A stretch of DNA of 12,734 bases from contig CAJMSL010000044.1 of NCBI GenBank assembly GCA_905216045.1, positions 1-12,734 of the forward strand, given 5' to 3'. The DNA is from an uncultured bacterium. Lineage in GTDB: Bacteria; Actinomycetota; Coriobacteriia; Coriobacteriales; Coriobacteriaceae. Under the pieces are notes generated by a model, which ran no database searches, was not told where the DNA came from, and saw only the letters and a program-made list of their open reading frames with translations. The translations under genes and the position numbers were made by a program. Position 1 is the first letter of the stretch, and each line of letters begins with the position of its first letter. Positions 1-6,689 of the stretch are shown here, piece by piece.

Positions 1-935
1 CCGGCCCCAGCGAGGGTCCTGTGGCCGAAAGCGTTTTCATTGCCGGTATGTTCGCCAAGTACGGCCACGAATACGCCCAGCTGTGCGACCATCTGAATCT
101 GACCGAGGAGGCCGCTGCCGCCCGCAAGCACATTGATGCCGTGGAGCAGGCCACCCTGACCGCCGGTTGGGACGGCGCATGGTTCCGCCGTGCCTACGAT
201 GCTTTCGGCAAGCCCGTCGGCAGCAAGGAGTGCACCGAGGGTCAGATCTTTATTGAGCCGCAGGGTATGTGTGTCATGGCCGGCATCGGCAAGGAGAGCG
301 GACAGGCCGCGCAGGCGCTTGCCAGTGTGGAGGAGCGGCTGGACACCAAATACGGTGTGGTGCTGCTGCAGCCCGCCTATACCAGCTACCAGCTGAATCT
401 GGGCGAGATCTCCAGCTATCCTCCGGGATACAAGGAGAACGCCGGTATCTTCTGCCACAACAACCCGTGGATCAGCTGCGCCGAGGCAACGCTTGGCCAC
501 GGTGACCGCGCCTTTGCGGTGTACCGCAAGACCTGCCCCGCCTACATCGAGGACATTTCCGAGATTCATCGCACCGAGCCCTACGTTTACAGTCAGATGG
601 TAGCCGGTAAGGACGCCCCCACCTTTGGTGAAGCCAAAAACAGCTGGCTGACCGGCACAGCGGCATGGACCTTCTTCAACATCAGCCAGTACATTCTGGG
701 TATCCAGCCCACCTTGGACGGCCTGAAGGTAGACCCCTGCATTCCTCACACTCTGTCCGGCTTTACCGTGACCCGCCGCTTCCGCGGTGCGGTGTACCAC
801 ATTACAGTGGATAACGCCGCCGGGGTACAGCACGGCATCAAGGCCATTACCGTGGACGGCAAGGCCATCTCCGGCAACGTTCTGCCGCTGGCTGCCGCCG
901 GGACTGAGGTAACGGTGCAGGTGACCATGGGTTAA
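1..935 (+). CDS. Cellobiose phosphorylase (GH94), C-terminal part, 5' end outside window
   Basis: This enzyme uses phosphate to split cellobiose into glucose 1-phosphate and glucose in the cytoplasm. The frame is open from the window edge (GPSEGPVAES...), so the gene starts upstream; the GTG at 21 is internal. About 310 residues are visible of a family that is usually about 800 long. Stretches that match what I know of clostridial cellobiose phosphorylases include EGQIFIEPQG, ERLDTKYGVVLLQPAY, ISSYPPGYKENAGIFCHNNP, HRTEPYVYSQM and AKNSWLTGTAAW, followed by the C-terminal beta-sandwich ending in a TAA stop. The catalytic aspartate region of the family lies before this fragment and cannot be checked. 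A strong hairpin follows 41 bases after the stop. The gene looks Firmicute-like, unlike everything after about 1.76 kb. GH94 membership is close to certain; the exact disaccharide is inferred from motif similarity. Confidence 0.88.
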   Translation, partial: GPSEGPVAESVFIAGMFAKYGHEYAQLCDHLNLTEEAAAARKHIDAVEQATLTAGWDGAWFRRAYDAFGKPVGSKECTEGQIFIEPQGMCVMAGIGKESGQAAQALASVEERLDTKYGVVLLQPAYTSYQLNLGEISSYPPGYKENAGIFCHNNPWISCAEATLGHGDRAFAVYRKTCPAYIEDISEIHRTEPYVYSQMVAGKDAPTFGEAKNSWLTGTAAWTFFNISQYILGIQPTLDGLKVDPCIPHTLSGFTVTRRFRGAVYHITVDNAAGVQHGIKAITVDGKAISGNVLPLAAAGTEVTVQVTMG

Positions 936-976
936 CCCGACTTTTTCTGCTTTTTCATATTATTCTCCTTTCTGTG

Positions 977-1020
977 ACCAAAGCCGCTGCGCAGACCCCT
1001 GCACGGCGGCTTTGGTTTAT
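977..1020 (+). terminator. Rho-independent terminator after the GH94 gene
   Basis: An 11-bp perfect stem pairs 977-987 (ACCAAAGCCGC) with 1006-1016, followed by a short T-rich tail. It separates the phosphorylase gene from the thiamine-regulated unit. The U-tract is short, so termination strength is uncertain. Confidence 0.65.
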
Positions 1021-1090
1021 AATGAAACAGTTTAATGATTGAAAATGCGCTCCGCGTTGCTCTGCGCATTCCAAATCGTCCCCTTCCCTC

Positions 1091-1119
1091 TTGCATTTTT
1101 TGGGAAAGAGGTGTAGAAT
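1091..1119 (+). promoter_or_regulatory. Sigma70-type promoter of the thiW leader
   Basis: A -35 box TTGCAT (1091-1096) and a -10 box TAGAAT (1114-1119) are separated by exactly 17 bases. Transcription would start a few bases before the TPP aptamer that begins near 1132, as expected for a riboswitch leader. Confidence 0.6.
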
Positions 1120-1131
1120 ACAGTCACAATC

Positions 1132-1225
1132 AAACACAGGGGAGCTCGTGCAGCGGGCTGAGAGGAAGTATAGCAAGCTTCGACCCTTTTACCTGATGCG
1201 GATAATGCCGCCGTAGGAAGTCATA
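1132..1225 (+). ncRNA. TPP riboswitch (THI element)
   Basis: The conserved THI-box segments are present in order: GGGCTGAGA (P2/J3-2), a P3 hairpin with GGAAG and GCTTC arms, ACCTGATGCGGATAATGCC, then CGTAGGAAG. This is the aptamer that binds thiamine pyrophosphate. An intrinsic terminator follows at once (1243-1277), which fits transcriptional OFF control. The downstream gene begins as thiW, a thiazole-precursor transporter component, which is a typical target. Confidence 0.93.
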
Positions 1226-1242
1226 CCCTTTATGATTTTTTG

Positions 1243-1277
1243 CAGGAGGAGCCGCGCCGGGTTCCTCCTGTTTTTTT
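1243..1277 (+). terminator. Intrinsic terminator, expression platform of the TPP riboswitch
   Basis: CAGGAGGA (1243-1250) pairs perfectly with TCCTCCTG (1263-1270) across a GC-rich 12-base loop, and seven T residues follow. It lies about 20 bases after the aptamer and would stop transcription when TPP is bound. Confidence 0.88.
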
Positions 1278-1280
1278 GTA

Positions 1281-1440
1281 CCTCTGCGGAGGTTCCGCAG
1301 CCGGCTGAGGGGGAGCGCCCTGAGCCTTGGATGAATGCAGCGATGGGAAGCCGTGTTCCGGCGTGAGAGGAAGCCAGTAAGCTTCGACCGCACCTTCCGT
1401 ACCTGTTCCCGCCTTGTTGCGGGCACGGGCTGTTTTGTTG
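1281..1440 (+). ncRNA. Second structured leader element, TPP-like in part, with its own terminator
   Basis: After the first terminator the leader holds another folded stretch. It contains GGCTGAGG (1303-1310), CCTGAG, then TGGATGAATGCAGCG and GGGAAG (1329-1350), which resembles the second half of a TPP aptamer with changes. A further hairpin at about 1365-1387 repeats the GAGAGGAAG...GCTTCGACC of the first aptamer. A likely terminator follows: CCTGT-t-CCCGC (1402-1412) pairs with GCGGG-c-ACGGG (1419-1429), then TGTTTTGTT. It may be a tandem or degenerate thiamine-pathway riboswitch, or a different aptamer class; I cannot fold it decisively by eye. It lies between the TPP switch and the ribosome binding site of thiW. 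Confidence 0.4.
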
Positions 1441-1499
1441 CGGGAGCGTCGGCATTCGTCCTGCGCTGCCGCAGATGGTTGAAAAGGAGCTAATTTATC

Positions 1500-2738
1500 A
1501 TGAAGAATCTCTCTGTCAAAAAGCTTGCCCTCGCCGGTATGTTCTGTGCCCTGTGCGTAGTGGGCAGCGTGTTCAGCTTTCCCATGTTCGGCAGCAAGTG
1601 CGCCCCGGTGCAGCACATGGTCAACGTGCTGTGCGCTGTTCTGCTGGGGCCCTGGTGGGGCGTGGGCGTAGCCGTTGTGGCTTCCCTGCTGCGCAATCTG
1701 CTGGGTCTGGGCAGCCTGATGGCTTTCCCGGGCAGTATGTTCGGTGCGCTGCTGTGCGGCCTTTCGGCCTCGCTCGAGGTTCTTATCCTGGCACGCATTG
1801 TTCAGGGCGTCGGTTGCGCGGCGGCCATGGCTAACAACATGGGTATCATCACCGAGTCGTTTCCGGCGCGCGAACGAGGCCGTGCCATGGGTATTCTCGC
1901 GACCTTTGTGGCCCTCGGCATGATGTGTGGCCCCGTGCTCGGCGGCATGCTGGTGGCAAGCTTTCCTTGGGAGAGCATCTTCCTCATCAACCTGCCCATT
2001 GGCGTCATCTCGTTTATCGTGGGGCTCTACACACTGCCGCATGTTAAGCCGGAGGCCGGCGAGCGCCCCATGTCCCTTGCCGAGGCCGCTCGTCGCTGCT
2101 TTGCAAATTCGGCCTTCACTATTAACCTTGCCTGCATGCTCATCGTGTTCGTTGGCATTGGCGCATCCGAGTTTATTCTGCCGTTCTATTTTCAGGACGC
2201 CCACGGCTTTGGTTCCGACATTTCCGGATTACTCTTTTTGGCGCTGCCGATGGTGAATGCCTTTATCGGCCCGCTTTCGGGAACGGTTTCGGACCGTGTT
2301 GGCTGCGAGGGTCCTACGGCTGTCGGCCTGGGCGTGTACGTGTGCGGTCTCTTTGCGGTAAGCACGCTCGACGAGCGCTCTTCTATCCCTGTGATCGTGT
2401 GCTGCGTCGCATTTATGTCGTGCGGTACGTCGATTTTCCAGAGCCCTAACAATTCGTTGTATATGGGCTCGGCTCCGCGCGAAGCGCTCGGCTTTGCGGG
2501 CAGCCTGGGTAGTTTGGCGCGCTACGCCGGCATGGCGCTCGGCATTACGGCGGCGTCGCATATCCTGTATGGGCAGATGAGCGTGGCAATGGGCGAGGCC
2601 GTGACCAGTTTTGTTACAGGTCGTCCGGACGTATTCCTATTCGGCTTTCGCTCGGTGTTCTACGTACTCATGGCTGTGGCCGCCGTGGGCTTTGCGCTTG
2701 CCATGGTGCGTTTGGTGAAGATGCGCGCCCGCCATTAG
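1500..2738 (+). CDS. Chimeric ORF: N-terminal ThiW (ECF transporter S component) joined to an MFS drug exporter lacking its N-terminus
   Basis: The start codon has AAGGAG 10 bases upstream. Residues 1-88 match ThiW, the membrane substrate-binding component of an ECF transporter for a thiazole precursor, with KCAPVQHMVNV, LLGPWWGVGVA, SLLRNLLG and MAFPGSMFGALL. ThiW is normally about 160-170 residues, so half is missing. From about residue 84 (LCGLSASLEVLILARIVQG) to the TAG the protein is a DHA2-like MFS exporter. It shows RERGRAMG, GPVLGG, the FLINLPIG segment and many membrane helices, but lacks the first two helices and the conserved loop after them. Codon use also changes at the join. Neither half is complete, so the ORF is unlikely to be a working protein and is best read as two partial genes fused by assembly or, less likely, by recombination. 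Confidence 0.85.
   Translation: MKNLSVKKLALAGMFCALCVVGSVFSFPMFGSKCAPVQHMVNVLCAVLLGPWWGVGVAVVASLLRNLLGLGSLMAFPGSMFGALLCGLSASLEVLILARIVQGVGCAAAMANNMGIITESFPARERGRAMGILATFVALGMMCGPVLGGMLVASFPWESIFLINLPIGVISFIVGLYTLPHVKPEAGERPMSLAEAARRCFANSAFTINLACMLIVFVGIGASEFILPFYFQDAHGFGSDISGLLFLALPMVNAFIGPLSGTVSDRVGCEGPTAVGLGVYVCGLFAVSTLDERSSIPVIVCCVAFMSCGTSIFQSPNNSLYMGSAPREALGFAGSLGSLARYAGMALGITAASHILYGQMSVAMGEAVTSFVTGRPDVFLFGFRSVFYVLMAVAAVGFALAMVRLVKMRARH
1746..1763. other. Chimeric junction between Firmicute-like and Coriobacteria-like DNA
   Basis: Codons 83-88 (ALLCGL) suit both ThiW, whose family continues FGALLxGLLY, and DHA2 exporters, whose family reads GSxLCGLSxSLEVLI. The switch point therefore lies in a short shared stretch, as expected where an assembler walks from one genome into another. 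Genes before it look Oscillospiraceae-like and genes after it look Collinsella-like. Confidence 0.75.
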
Positions 2739-2831
2739 CATGTTGGGAGGCTGTCTGCCACGATTCGCGCCGTCCCAAAAAGACTGGTTTGTGGTGCGAT
2801 GTGGCTTGTGGGGCGGGCGGGGGGCGGTCCG

Positions 2832-2840
2832 TGGTAGACT
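2832..2840 (+). promoter_or_regulatory. Candidate extended -10 promoter of xpt
   Basis: TGG followed by TAGACT (2835-2840) reads as an extended -10 element, 55 bases before the xpt start codon. No good -35 box sits at the usual distance. No guanine riboswitch, the common controller of xpt in Firmicutes, is visible in the 2739-2895 gap. Confidence 0.35.
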
Positions 2841-2895
2841 ATCGAACAACGTTTATTAATCGCGCGGTATCGTTGCCGCGAGAAGGGGTTGCGCC

Positions 2896-3474
2896 ATGCA
2901 GGAGCTTGAGGATCGTATTCGCCATGACGGCATCGTAAAGGCCGGTAACGTCCTTAAGGTTGATGCCTTCCTCAACCACCAGTGCGACGTTGAGCTGTTC
3001 GACCACATGGGCGCCGAATGGGCCCGTCTGTTCGAGGGTGTCGAGATCAACAAGATCCTGACGATTGAGGCTTCGGGTATTGGTATGGCCTGCATCGCAG
3101 CTCAGCATTTTGGCGGCGTGCCGGTGGTCTTTGCAAAGAAGGCCCAGTCCATCAACCTTGACGGCGAGCAGTATGCCACGACCATCTATTCCTTTACCAA
3201 GCAGAAGGAGTACCCGGTCATTGTCGGCAAGCGCTTTCTGTCCGAGGGCGATAAGGTCCTGATTATCGACGACTTCCTGGCCAACGGCTGCGCGCTTGAG
3301 GGCCTTATTAAGATCTGCGAGGCTGCGGGCGCCGAAGTTGCCGGCATTGGCATCGCCGTTGAGAAGGGCTTCCAGGGCGGCGGCGATAAGCTCCGTAAGC
3401 GCGGCTTCCGCGTTGAGAGCTTGGCCCGTATCGCCGATATGGACTGCGAGAACGGCGAGATCACCTTCGCCTAA
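2896..3474 (+). CDS. xpt: Xanthine phosphoribosyltransferase
   Basis: Xpt is a cytoplasmic purine-salvage enzyme that joins xanthine to PRPP to make XMP. The 192-residue length equals the family norm. The sequence aligns by eye with Bacillus Xpt throughout: VLKVDAFLNHQ near the start, ILTIEASGIG, VPVVFAKK, YSFTKQ, the PRPP-binding loop VLIIDDFLANG, GIGIAVEKGFQGG, and RVESLARI at the end. The start is preceded by a modest purine-rich ribosome binding site (AGAAGGGG, 2881-2888). It appears to be a single-gene unit: a candidate -10 lies upstream and a strong palindromic terminator lies 27 bases downstream. This is the first complete gene of the Coriobacteria-like part. Confidence 0.95.
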   Translation: MQELEDRIRHDGIVKAGNVLKVDAFLNHQCDVELFDHMGAEWARLFEGVEINKILTIEASGIGMACIAAQHFGGVPVVFAKKAQSINLDGEQYATTIYSFTKQKEYPVIVGKRFLSEGDKVLIIDDFLANGCALEGLIKICEAAGAEVAGIGIAVEKGFQGGGDKLRKRGFRVESLARIADMDCENGEITFA

Positions 3475-3501
3475 GCGCGCAACACAAGCGATTGGTATGC
3501 G

Positions 3502-3537
3502 ATGTGACAAAGGGACTGTCCCTTTGTCACATTTTTT
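3502..3537 (+). terminator. Perfect 13-bp palindromic terminator after xpt
   Basis: ATGTGACAAAGGG (3502-3514) pairs perfectly with CCCTTTGTCACAT (3520-3532) around the loop ACTGT, followed by a run of six T residues. From memory, palindromes of the form TGACAAAGGGACxGTCCCTTTGTCA are common between genes of Coriobacteria, so this may also be a copy of a dispersed repeat. Confidence 0.85.
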
Positions 3538-3557
3538 GTATGAGGGGAGGTGTTGAT

Positions 3558-3938
3558 ATGGATGAGAATAAGATGGGATGGCGCGAGTATGCGCGCTATG
3601 CCGAGATGTCGGCCGAGGAGTTGGCGCGCGATTGCGAGGTGCAGGTGTTTCGCGCGACGGGTCCGGGCGGACAGGGCGTGAACACGACGGACTCGGCGGT
3701 ACGCATGAAACATATCCCTTCGGGGATTGTCGTGATGGCGCGCGAGAGCCGCAGTCAGTTCCAAAACCGTAGCAGCTGCCTACGTAAGCTGCGCGCTGAG
3801 CTTGAGCGTCGCGGGCGTCCGCCGCGCCGCCGCGTCAAGACCAAAGTGCCACAGCGATCGCGCCAGCGCAGGCTCAACGACAAACACTTCAATGCGATTA
3901 AAAAGGCCAACCGTCGCAAGCTGGGCGGGGAGGAATGA
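3558..3938 (+). CDS. Peptide chain release factor-like protein with GGQ domain (ArfB/RF-H-like)
   Basis: This 126-residue protein carries only the catalytic domain of class I release factors. The hydrolytic motif is RATGPGGQGVN (GGQ at residues 37-39), followed by SAVRMKHIPSGIVV and a very basic tail (RPPRRRVKTKVPQRSRQRR...KKANRRK). Proteins of this type free stalled peptidyl-tRNA on ribosomes; the basic tail resembles the mRNA-channel tail of ArfB/ICT1. It lacks the codon-recognition domain of true RF1 and RF2. I chose the ATG at 3558 because AGGGGAGG ends 7 bases before it; an in-frame start at 3492 would run through the terminator palindrome. Whether it acts as ArfB or as a damaged-ribosome factor like RF-H cannot be told; no rtcB neighbour is present. 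Confidence 0.82.
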   Translation: MDENKMGWREYARYAEMSAEELARDCEVQVFRATGPGGQGVNTTDSAVRMKHIPSGIVVMARESRSQFQNRSSCLRKLRAELERRGRPPRRRVKTKVPQRSRQRRLNDKHFNAIKKANRRKLGGEE

Positions 3939-3950
3939 TCTTATCAATAT

Positions 3951-4015
3951 GTTGCGGTTAATTCGTGACTGTTTTGCGTCGTAAAATGCATAAACAGTCC
4001 CTATTTCACCGCAAC
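3951..4015. repeat. Long interrupted palindrome between convergent genes
   Basis: Outer arms GTTGCGGT (3951-3958) and ACCGCAAC (4008-4015) and inner arms GACTGTTT (3967-3974) and AAACAGTC (3992-3999) are arranged symmetrically, with 8-base unpaired segments on each side. It lies between the release-factor-like gene and the oppositely oriented lipid kinase gene, 10 bases from the latter's stop. It may serve as a two-way terminator or be a REP/MITE-like repeat. It shares GGGACTGT, on the opposite strand, with the palindrome at 3502. Confidence 0.6.
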
Positions 4016-4025
4016 TTAGGTGGGG

Positions 4026-4988
4026 TTAGCGGGTGGGATGCCAGACGTGGAGGACGCCGGCAAGGATGTCGACCTCGATGCGCGAGGCGACAACGGGCTC
4101 GCCGTCGGCCTGGATGGGGTAGTCGGGCTCCTCAAAGGTGAGCTCGACATGGCGGCAGCGGCGCATGCGAACCGGCGGCAACTTGGTATGGTGGCCGTCC
4201 TTGGCCGAAAGAAACATAGGCAGGGCAACCGCACGCGGAACGGGGCCGCAGGCGTAGCAGACGTCGAGTACGCCGTCGCAGGGGTCGGCATCGGGGCAGA
4301 TGCGATAGCCCGAGCCATAGGTAGGACCCAGCTGAATTGCCATGATGATCGCCCGCACGCGCTCGGCGGGCGCGCCATCAAAGCTGATGGTCATGGGGTA
4401 GTTGCGATAGCGCAGGCCAAACTGCTCAAGTCCCGATAGGGTGTAGAGCGGAGCGCCGGCGAGGCCCGTCTTTTTGCGCAGCTCGGTGGTGCCCAGGCCG
4501 ATGGCGGCATCGATGCCGACCGAGAGCGTCTGGTCGTAGTACTCAACGGTAGCCTCGCCGCTGCCGCTCGCAGGGCTCCACGAGCGAATGCGCCCGATGT
4601 CCTGACGCTGCAGCTCGCAGGTGAGCAGCGCGCCAAAATCCTTACCGGAGAAATCGTCGATGCCGAGCGTTTGGGCAAAATCGTTGCCAGAGCCCACGGG
4701 TAGGATGGCAAGAGCGGGGCGGGTGTCCTCCTCTTGCGTCATAAGCCCGTTGACGACCTCGTGAATCACGCCGTCGCCGCCAAGGGCGATAACGGTGCGA
4801 TAGCCCTGGGCCTGTGCGGCCAGCTCCTTGGCGTGTCCCATGCGCTCGGTTAGCACCAAGTCAAACTGGGATGCGCGCGCGGTCATATCCAAAAAGCGTT
4901 GCAGGCGCTCGGCAACTTCGTGCGCCGCACCCGACTGGGCGGCTGGGTTGGCGATGATGAGCGTGCGGCCAAAATCAGTTGCGTGCAT
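4026..4988 (-). CDS. YegS/DgkB-family lipid (diacylglycerol-type) kinase
   Basis: This 320-residue protein belongs to the DAGK catalytic-domain superfamily, which phosphorylates lipid hydroxyls such as diacylglycerol at the inner membrane face using ATP. The visible motifs are IIANPAAQSG (11-20), the nucleotide-binding GGDGVIHEVVNGL (70-82), LPVGSGNDFA (96-105), the SVGIDAAIG segment and a C-terminal PIQADGEPV, all in the usual order and spacing. I chose the ATG whose first base is 4988 because GGGAG precedes it by 8 bases; an in-frame upstream ATG at 5060 would add 24 residues that look like untranslated leader. It lies 87 bases downstream of the CLC antiporter gene on the same strand and may be cotranscribed with it. 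The lipid substrate is not determined. Confidence 0.88.
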   Translation of the reverse strand: MHATDFGRTLIIANPAAQSGAAHEVAERLQRFLDMTARASQFDLVLTERMGHAKELAAQAQGYRTVIALGGDGVIHEVVNGLMTQEEDTRPALAILPVGSGNDFAQTLGIDDFSGKDFGALLTCELQRQDIGRIRSWSPASGSGEATVEYYDQTLSVGIDAAIGLGTTELRKKTGLAGAPLYTLSGLEQFGLRYRNYPMTISFDGAPAERVRAIIMAIQLGPTYGSGYRICPDADPCDGVLDVCYACGPVPRAVALPMFLSAKDGHHTKLPPVRMRRCRHVELTFEEPDYPIQADGEPVVASRIEVDILAGVLHVWHPTR

Positions 4989-5075
4989 GGGGCGACTCCC
5001 GGCGTATGACGTGACGGTGCGGTCGCGCTCAGGTCGAATTGCCCCCGATTGTGGCTGCACGTCGAATACTTACGT

Positions 5076-6497
5076 CTACTCTATCAGGTCGTTGTGGCGC
5101 TCGATAGCATCCGCTACCGTACCGCCCTCATCCACAATAAGCGAACGGCGCTTGGGCGAGATGATGCGCTGGGCGGGGTACACGCCGCGGTGTCCGGCAG
5201 TTAGGTAGCTGATAAAGGCCACGATGACAAAGAACCCGGCTGCCGTGCCGTGGAACAGGTCGATGGCCATCATGCAGGTGGTGATGGGCACGTTGAGGCC
5301 GGCACAGAACACGCCGAGCATGCCGAGAGCCGCCAGAAAACTGGGGTCGATTCCGACGAGGCAACCGATCCAGCCGCCGAGCGCCGCACCGATGCCAAAC
5401 AGGGGCGTGACCTCGCCGCCTTGGAAGCCCGCACCCAGGGTAAGCGCTGTGACGACCAACTTGATGGCTGCGTCTGCCAGGGTGGTGTTGCCGGCAAATC
5501 CGGCGCCGGAAAGCCACGTGGAAAGGCCGGCGTAGTCCCAGGCGTCGAGGAGGGCATACGCGGCCAAAACCACGAGTGCGCCTATAAGTGCGCGAACGAG
5601 GTAATTGGTGATAAAGCGACCGTACAGGCTCTTGACGGTTCGAACCGACCACGCAAAGAGGCGTGCCGTCAGACCGAAGATGATGGCGCTGATAACAACG
5701 ATGACGACCGTTTTGGGCGTCATGGCGGGAACGCTGACGATGACATTCGCTTCGTACTCGGTACCCAGGGCGAGTGATGTAAAGTAGCCGGTAAACGAGG
5801 CGACCAGGCAGTAAATGCCCGCGGTGTAGTCAATCTTGCCGATAAAGCACATCTCCATGCCAAAGAAAGCTCCGGCAAGGGGCGAGCCGAATACGGCACC
5901 AAAGGCCGACGAGATGCCGGCGAGCATGAGGTCGTGGTGGTCATGCTTTTTGAGGTGGGCGAGGCTCGAGATGTTGCTGGCGATGGTGCCGCCGATCTGC
6001 ACTGCGGCCCCCTCGCGACCGGCCGATCCGCCCGTTAGGTGTGTGAGCGTGGAGCACACAAACGTGAGGACGGCCATGCGCATATGGATGAGGCGTGTGC
6101 CCAGAGCGGAGTCGATGACCAGGTTGTTACCGCGTTTGGCGGCAAGACCGTGGTTTTTGTACACCCATGCGGTGGCAACGCCCACAACGGGAAGCAAGGC
6201 GTAGACCCACACATGGTGCTCGCGATAGTCGGTGGCGATATTCAGCGAGGCCAAAAACGCCCAAGCGGCAACGCCCATGGCGAGCGAGACAATGACGACG
6301 AGCGCGAGCAACTTGGCGCTCGCGAGTAGGTTGCGGGCGTTGCGGCGCGTGTCGGCAGCCAAGAGATGCTCGGAGCGGGTAAGTTGATGCCTGCCTGCCG
6401 TGATGACGTCGTTCAGGGAGAAAAAGCCGCCATCGTCGAGCGGCTGGGAATGATCCTGCGTTTCGTTTGCGCTTTCGGTTTTGTCGTTATGAGCCAT
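5076..6497 (-). CDS. CLC-family anion antiporter, probably the fluoride (CLC-F) type
   Basis: This is a 473-residue integral membrane protein with the CLC fold. The usual chloride motif GSGIP is replaced by GNNLV (123-127). The gating glutamate lies in GGSAGREGAA (E162), and the third motif GGxFxP is replaced by GGEVTP (E362). Asn or Met in the first motif and Glu in the third are, from memory, marks of CLC-F proteins, which exchange fluoride for protons and protect cells from fluoride. FGSPLAGAFFGMEM and LNVPITTCMMAIDLF also fit the fold. The protein starts with a hydrophilic tail of about 55 residues. I chose the ATG at 6497 because AGAGGA lies just upstream; nine more in-frame residues are possible. 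No fluoride riboswitch was recognised upstream, so the fluoride assignment rests on these residues alone. Confidence 0.87.
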   Translation of the reverse strand: MAHNDKTESANETQDHSQPLDDGGFFSLNDVITAGRHQLTRSEHLLAADTRRNARNLLASAKLLALVVIVSLAMGVAAWAFLASLNIATDYREHHVWVYALLPVVGVATAWVYKNHGLAAKRGNNLVIDSALGTRLIHMRMAVLTFVCSTLTHLTGGSAGREGAAVQIGGTIASNISSLAHLKKHDHHDLMLAGISSAFGAVFGSPLAGAFFGMEMCFIGKIDYTAGIYCLVASFTGYFTSLALGTEYEANVIVSVPAMTPKTVVIVVISAIIFGLTARLFAWSVRTVKSLYGRFITNYLVRALIGALVVLAAYALLDAWDYAGLSTWLSGAGFAGNTTLADAAIKLVVTALTLGAGFQGGEVTPLFGIGAALGGWIGCLVGIDPSFLAALGMLGVFCAGLNVPITTCMMAIDLFHGTAAGFFVIVAFISYLTAGHRGVYPAQRIISPKRRSLIVDEGGTVADAIERHNDLIE

Positions 6498-6527
6498 ACG
6501 TTCCTCTTTTAGGTTGCAACGCAAGCA

Positions 6528-6533
6528 TTATAA
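6528..6533 (-). promoter_or_regulatory. Candidate -10 box (TATAAT) of the CLC gene
   Basis: Read on the minus strand, this is a perfect TATAAT about 30 bases before the chosen start codon, which would give a very short leader. The -35 region is poor. A direct repeat AAACGCG (6533-6539 and 6542-6548) lies just upstream of the box. Confidence 0.4.
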
Positions 6534-6642
6534 AACGCGGTAAACGCGACGAGCCGGTGGGTTGGTTTCCATTCTGTTTCGCGGCCTACAACCGACAGGT
6601 GTATTTGCGGGTACAGGCCGAGTCGCGGTCGTGCGTCGGGGG

Positions 6643-6650
6643 ATTATACT
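6643..6650. promoter_or_regulatory. Overlapping divergent -10 elements between the CLC gene and moeA
   Basis: ATTATACT gives TATACT on the plus strand (6645-6650) and TATAAT on the minus strand (6643-6648). The plus-strand box lies 57 bases before moeA. Symmetrical -10 regions of this kind can drive transcription both ways. The -35 regions are weak on both sides. Confidence 0.4.
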
Positions 6651-6668
6651 GAGACAAGCATAAAGAAT

Positions 6669-6689
6669 CGGCGCCCCTGTTGTGCGCCG
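6669..6689 (+). other. 5' leader hairpin of moeA
   Basis: CGGCGC (6669-6674) pairs with GCGCCG (6684-6689) across a 9-base loop, directly before the AAGAGGT ribosome binding site. It could influence translation, or may simply be a GC-rich coincidence. Confidence 0.3.

Noticed and set aside
1230..2204. Long minus-strand ORF (324 codons) across the thiW/MFS region
   Set aside because: It is antisense to clear coding sequence, crosses the chimeric join and the second leader element, and reads as a His/Arg/Ala-rich mirror product with no family motifs.
1500..2738. A novel ThiW-MFS fusion transporter
   Set aside because: Both halves are incomplete at a shared short motif, and the DNA style changes there. 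A chimera explains it better than a functional fusion.
2739..2895. Guanine riboswitch before xpt
   Set aside because: The purine aptamer core sequences are absent; the gap is GC-rich and holds only a candidate -10 and small inverted repeats.
2839..3510. Minus-strand ORF (223 codons) opposite xpt
   Set aside because: It is a mirror of the codon-biased xpt gene and runs into its terminator palindrome. The plus-strand product is a full-length known enzyme.
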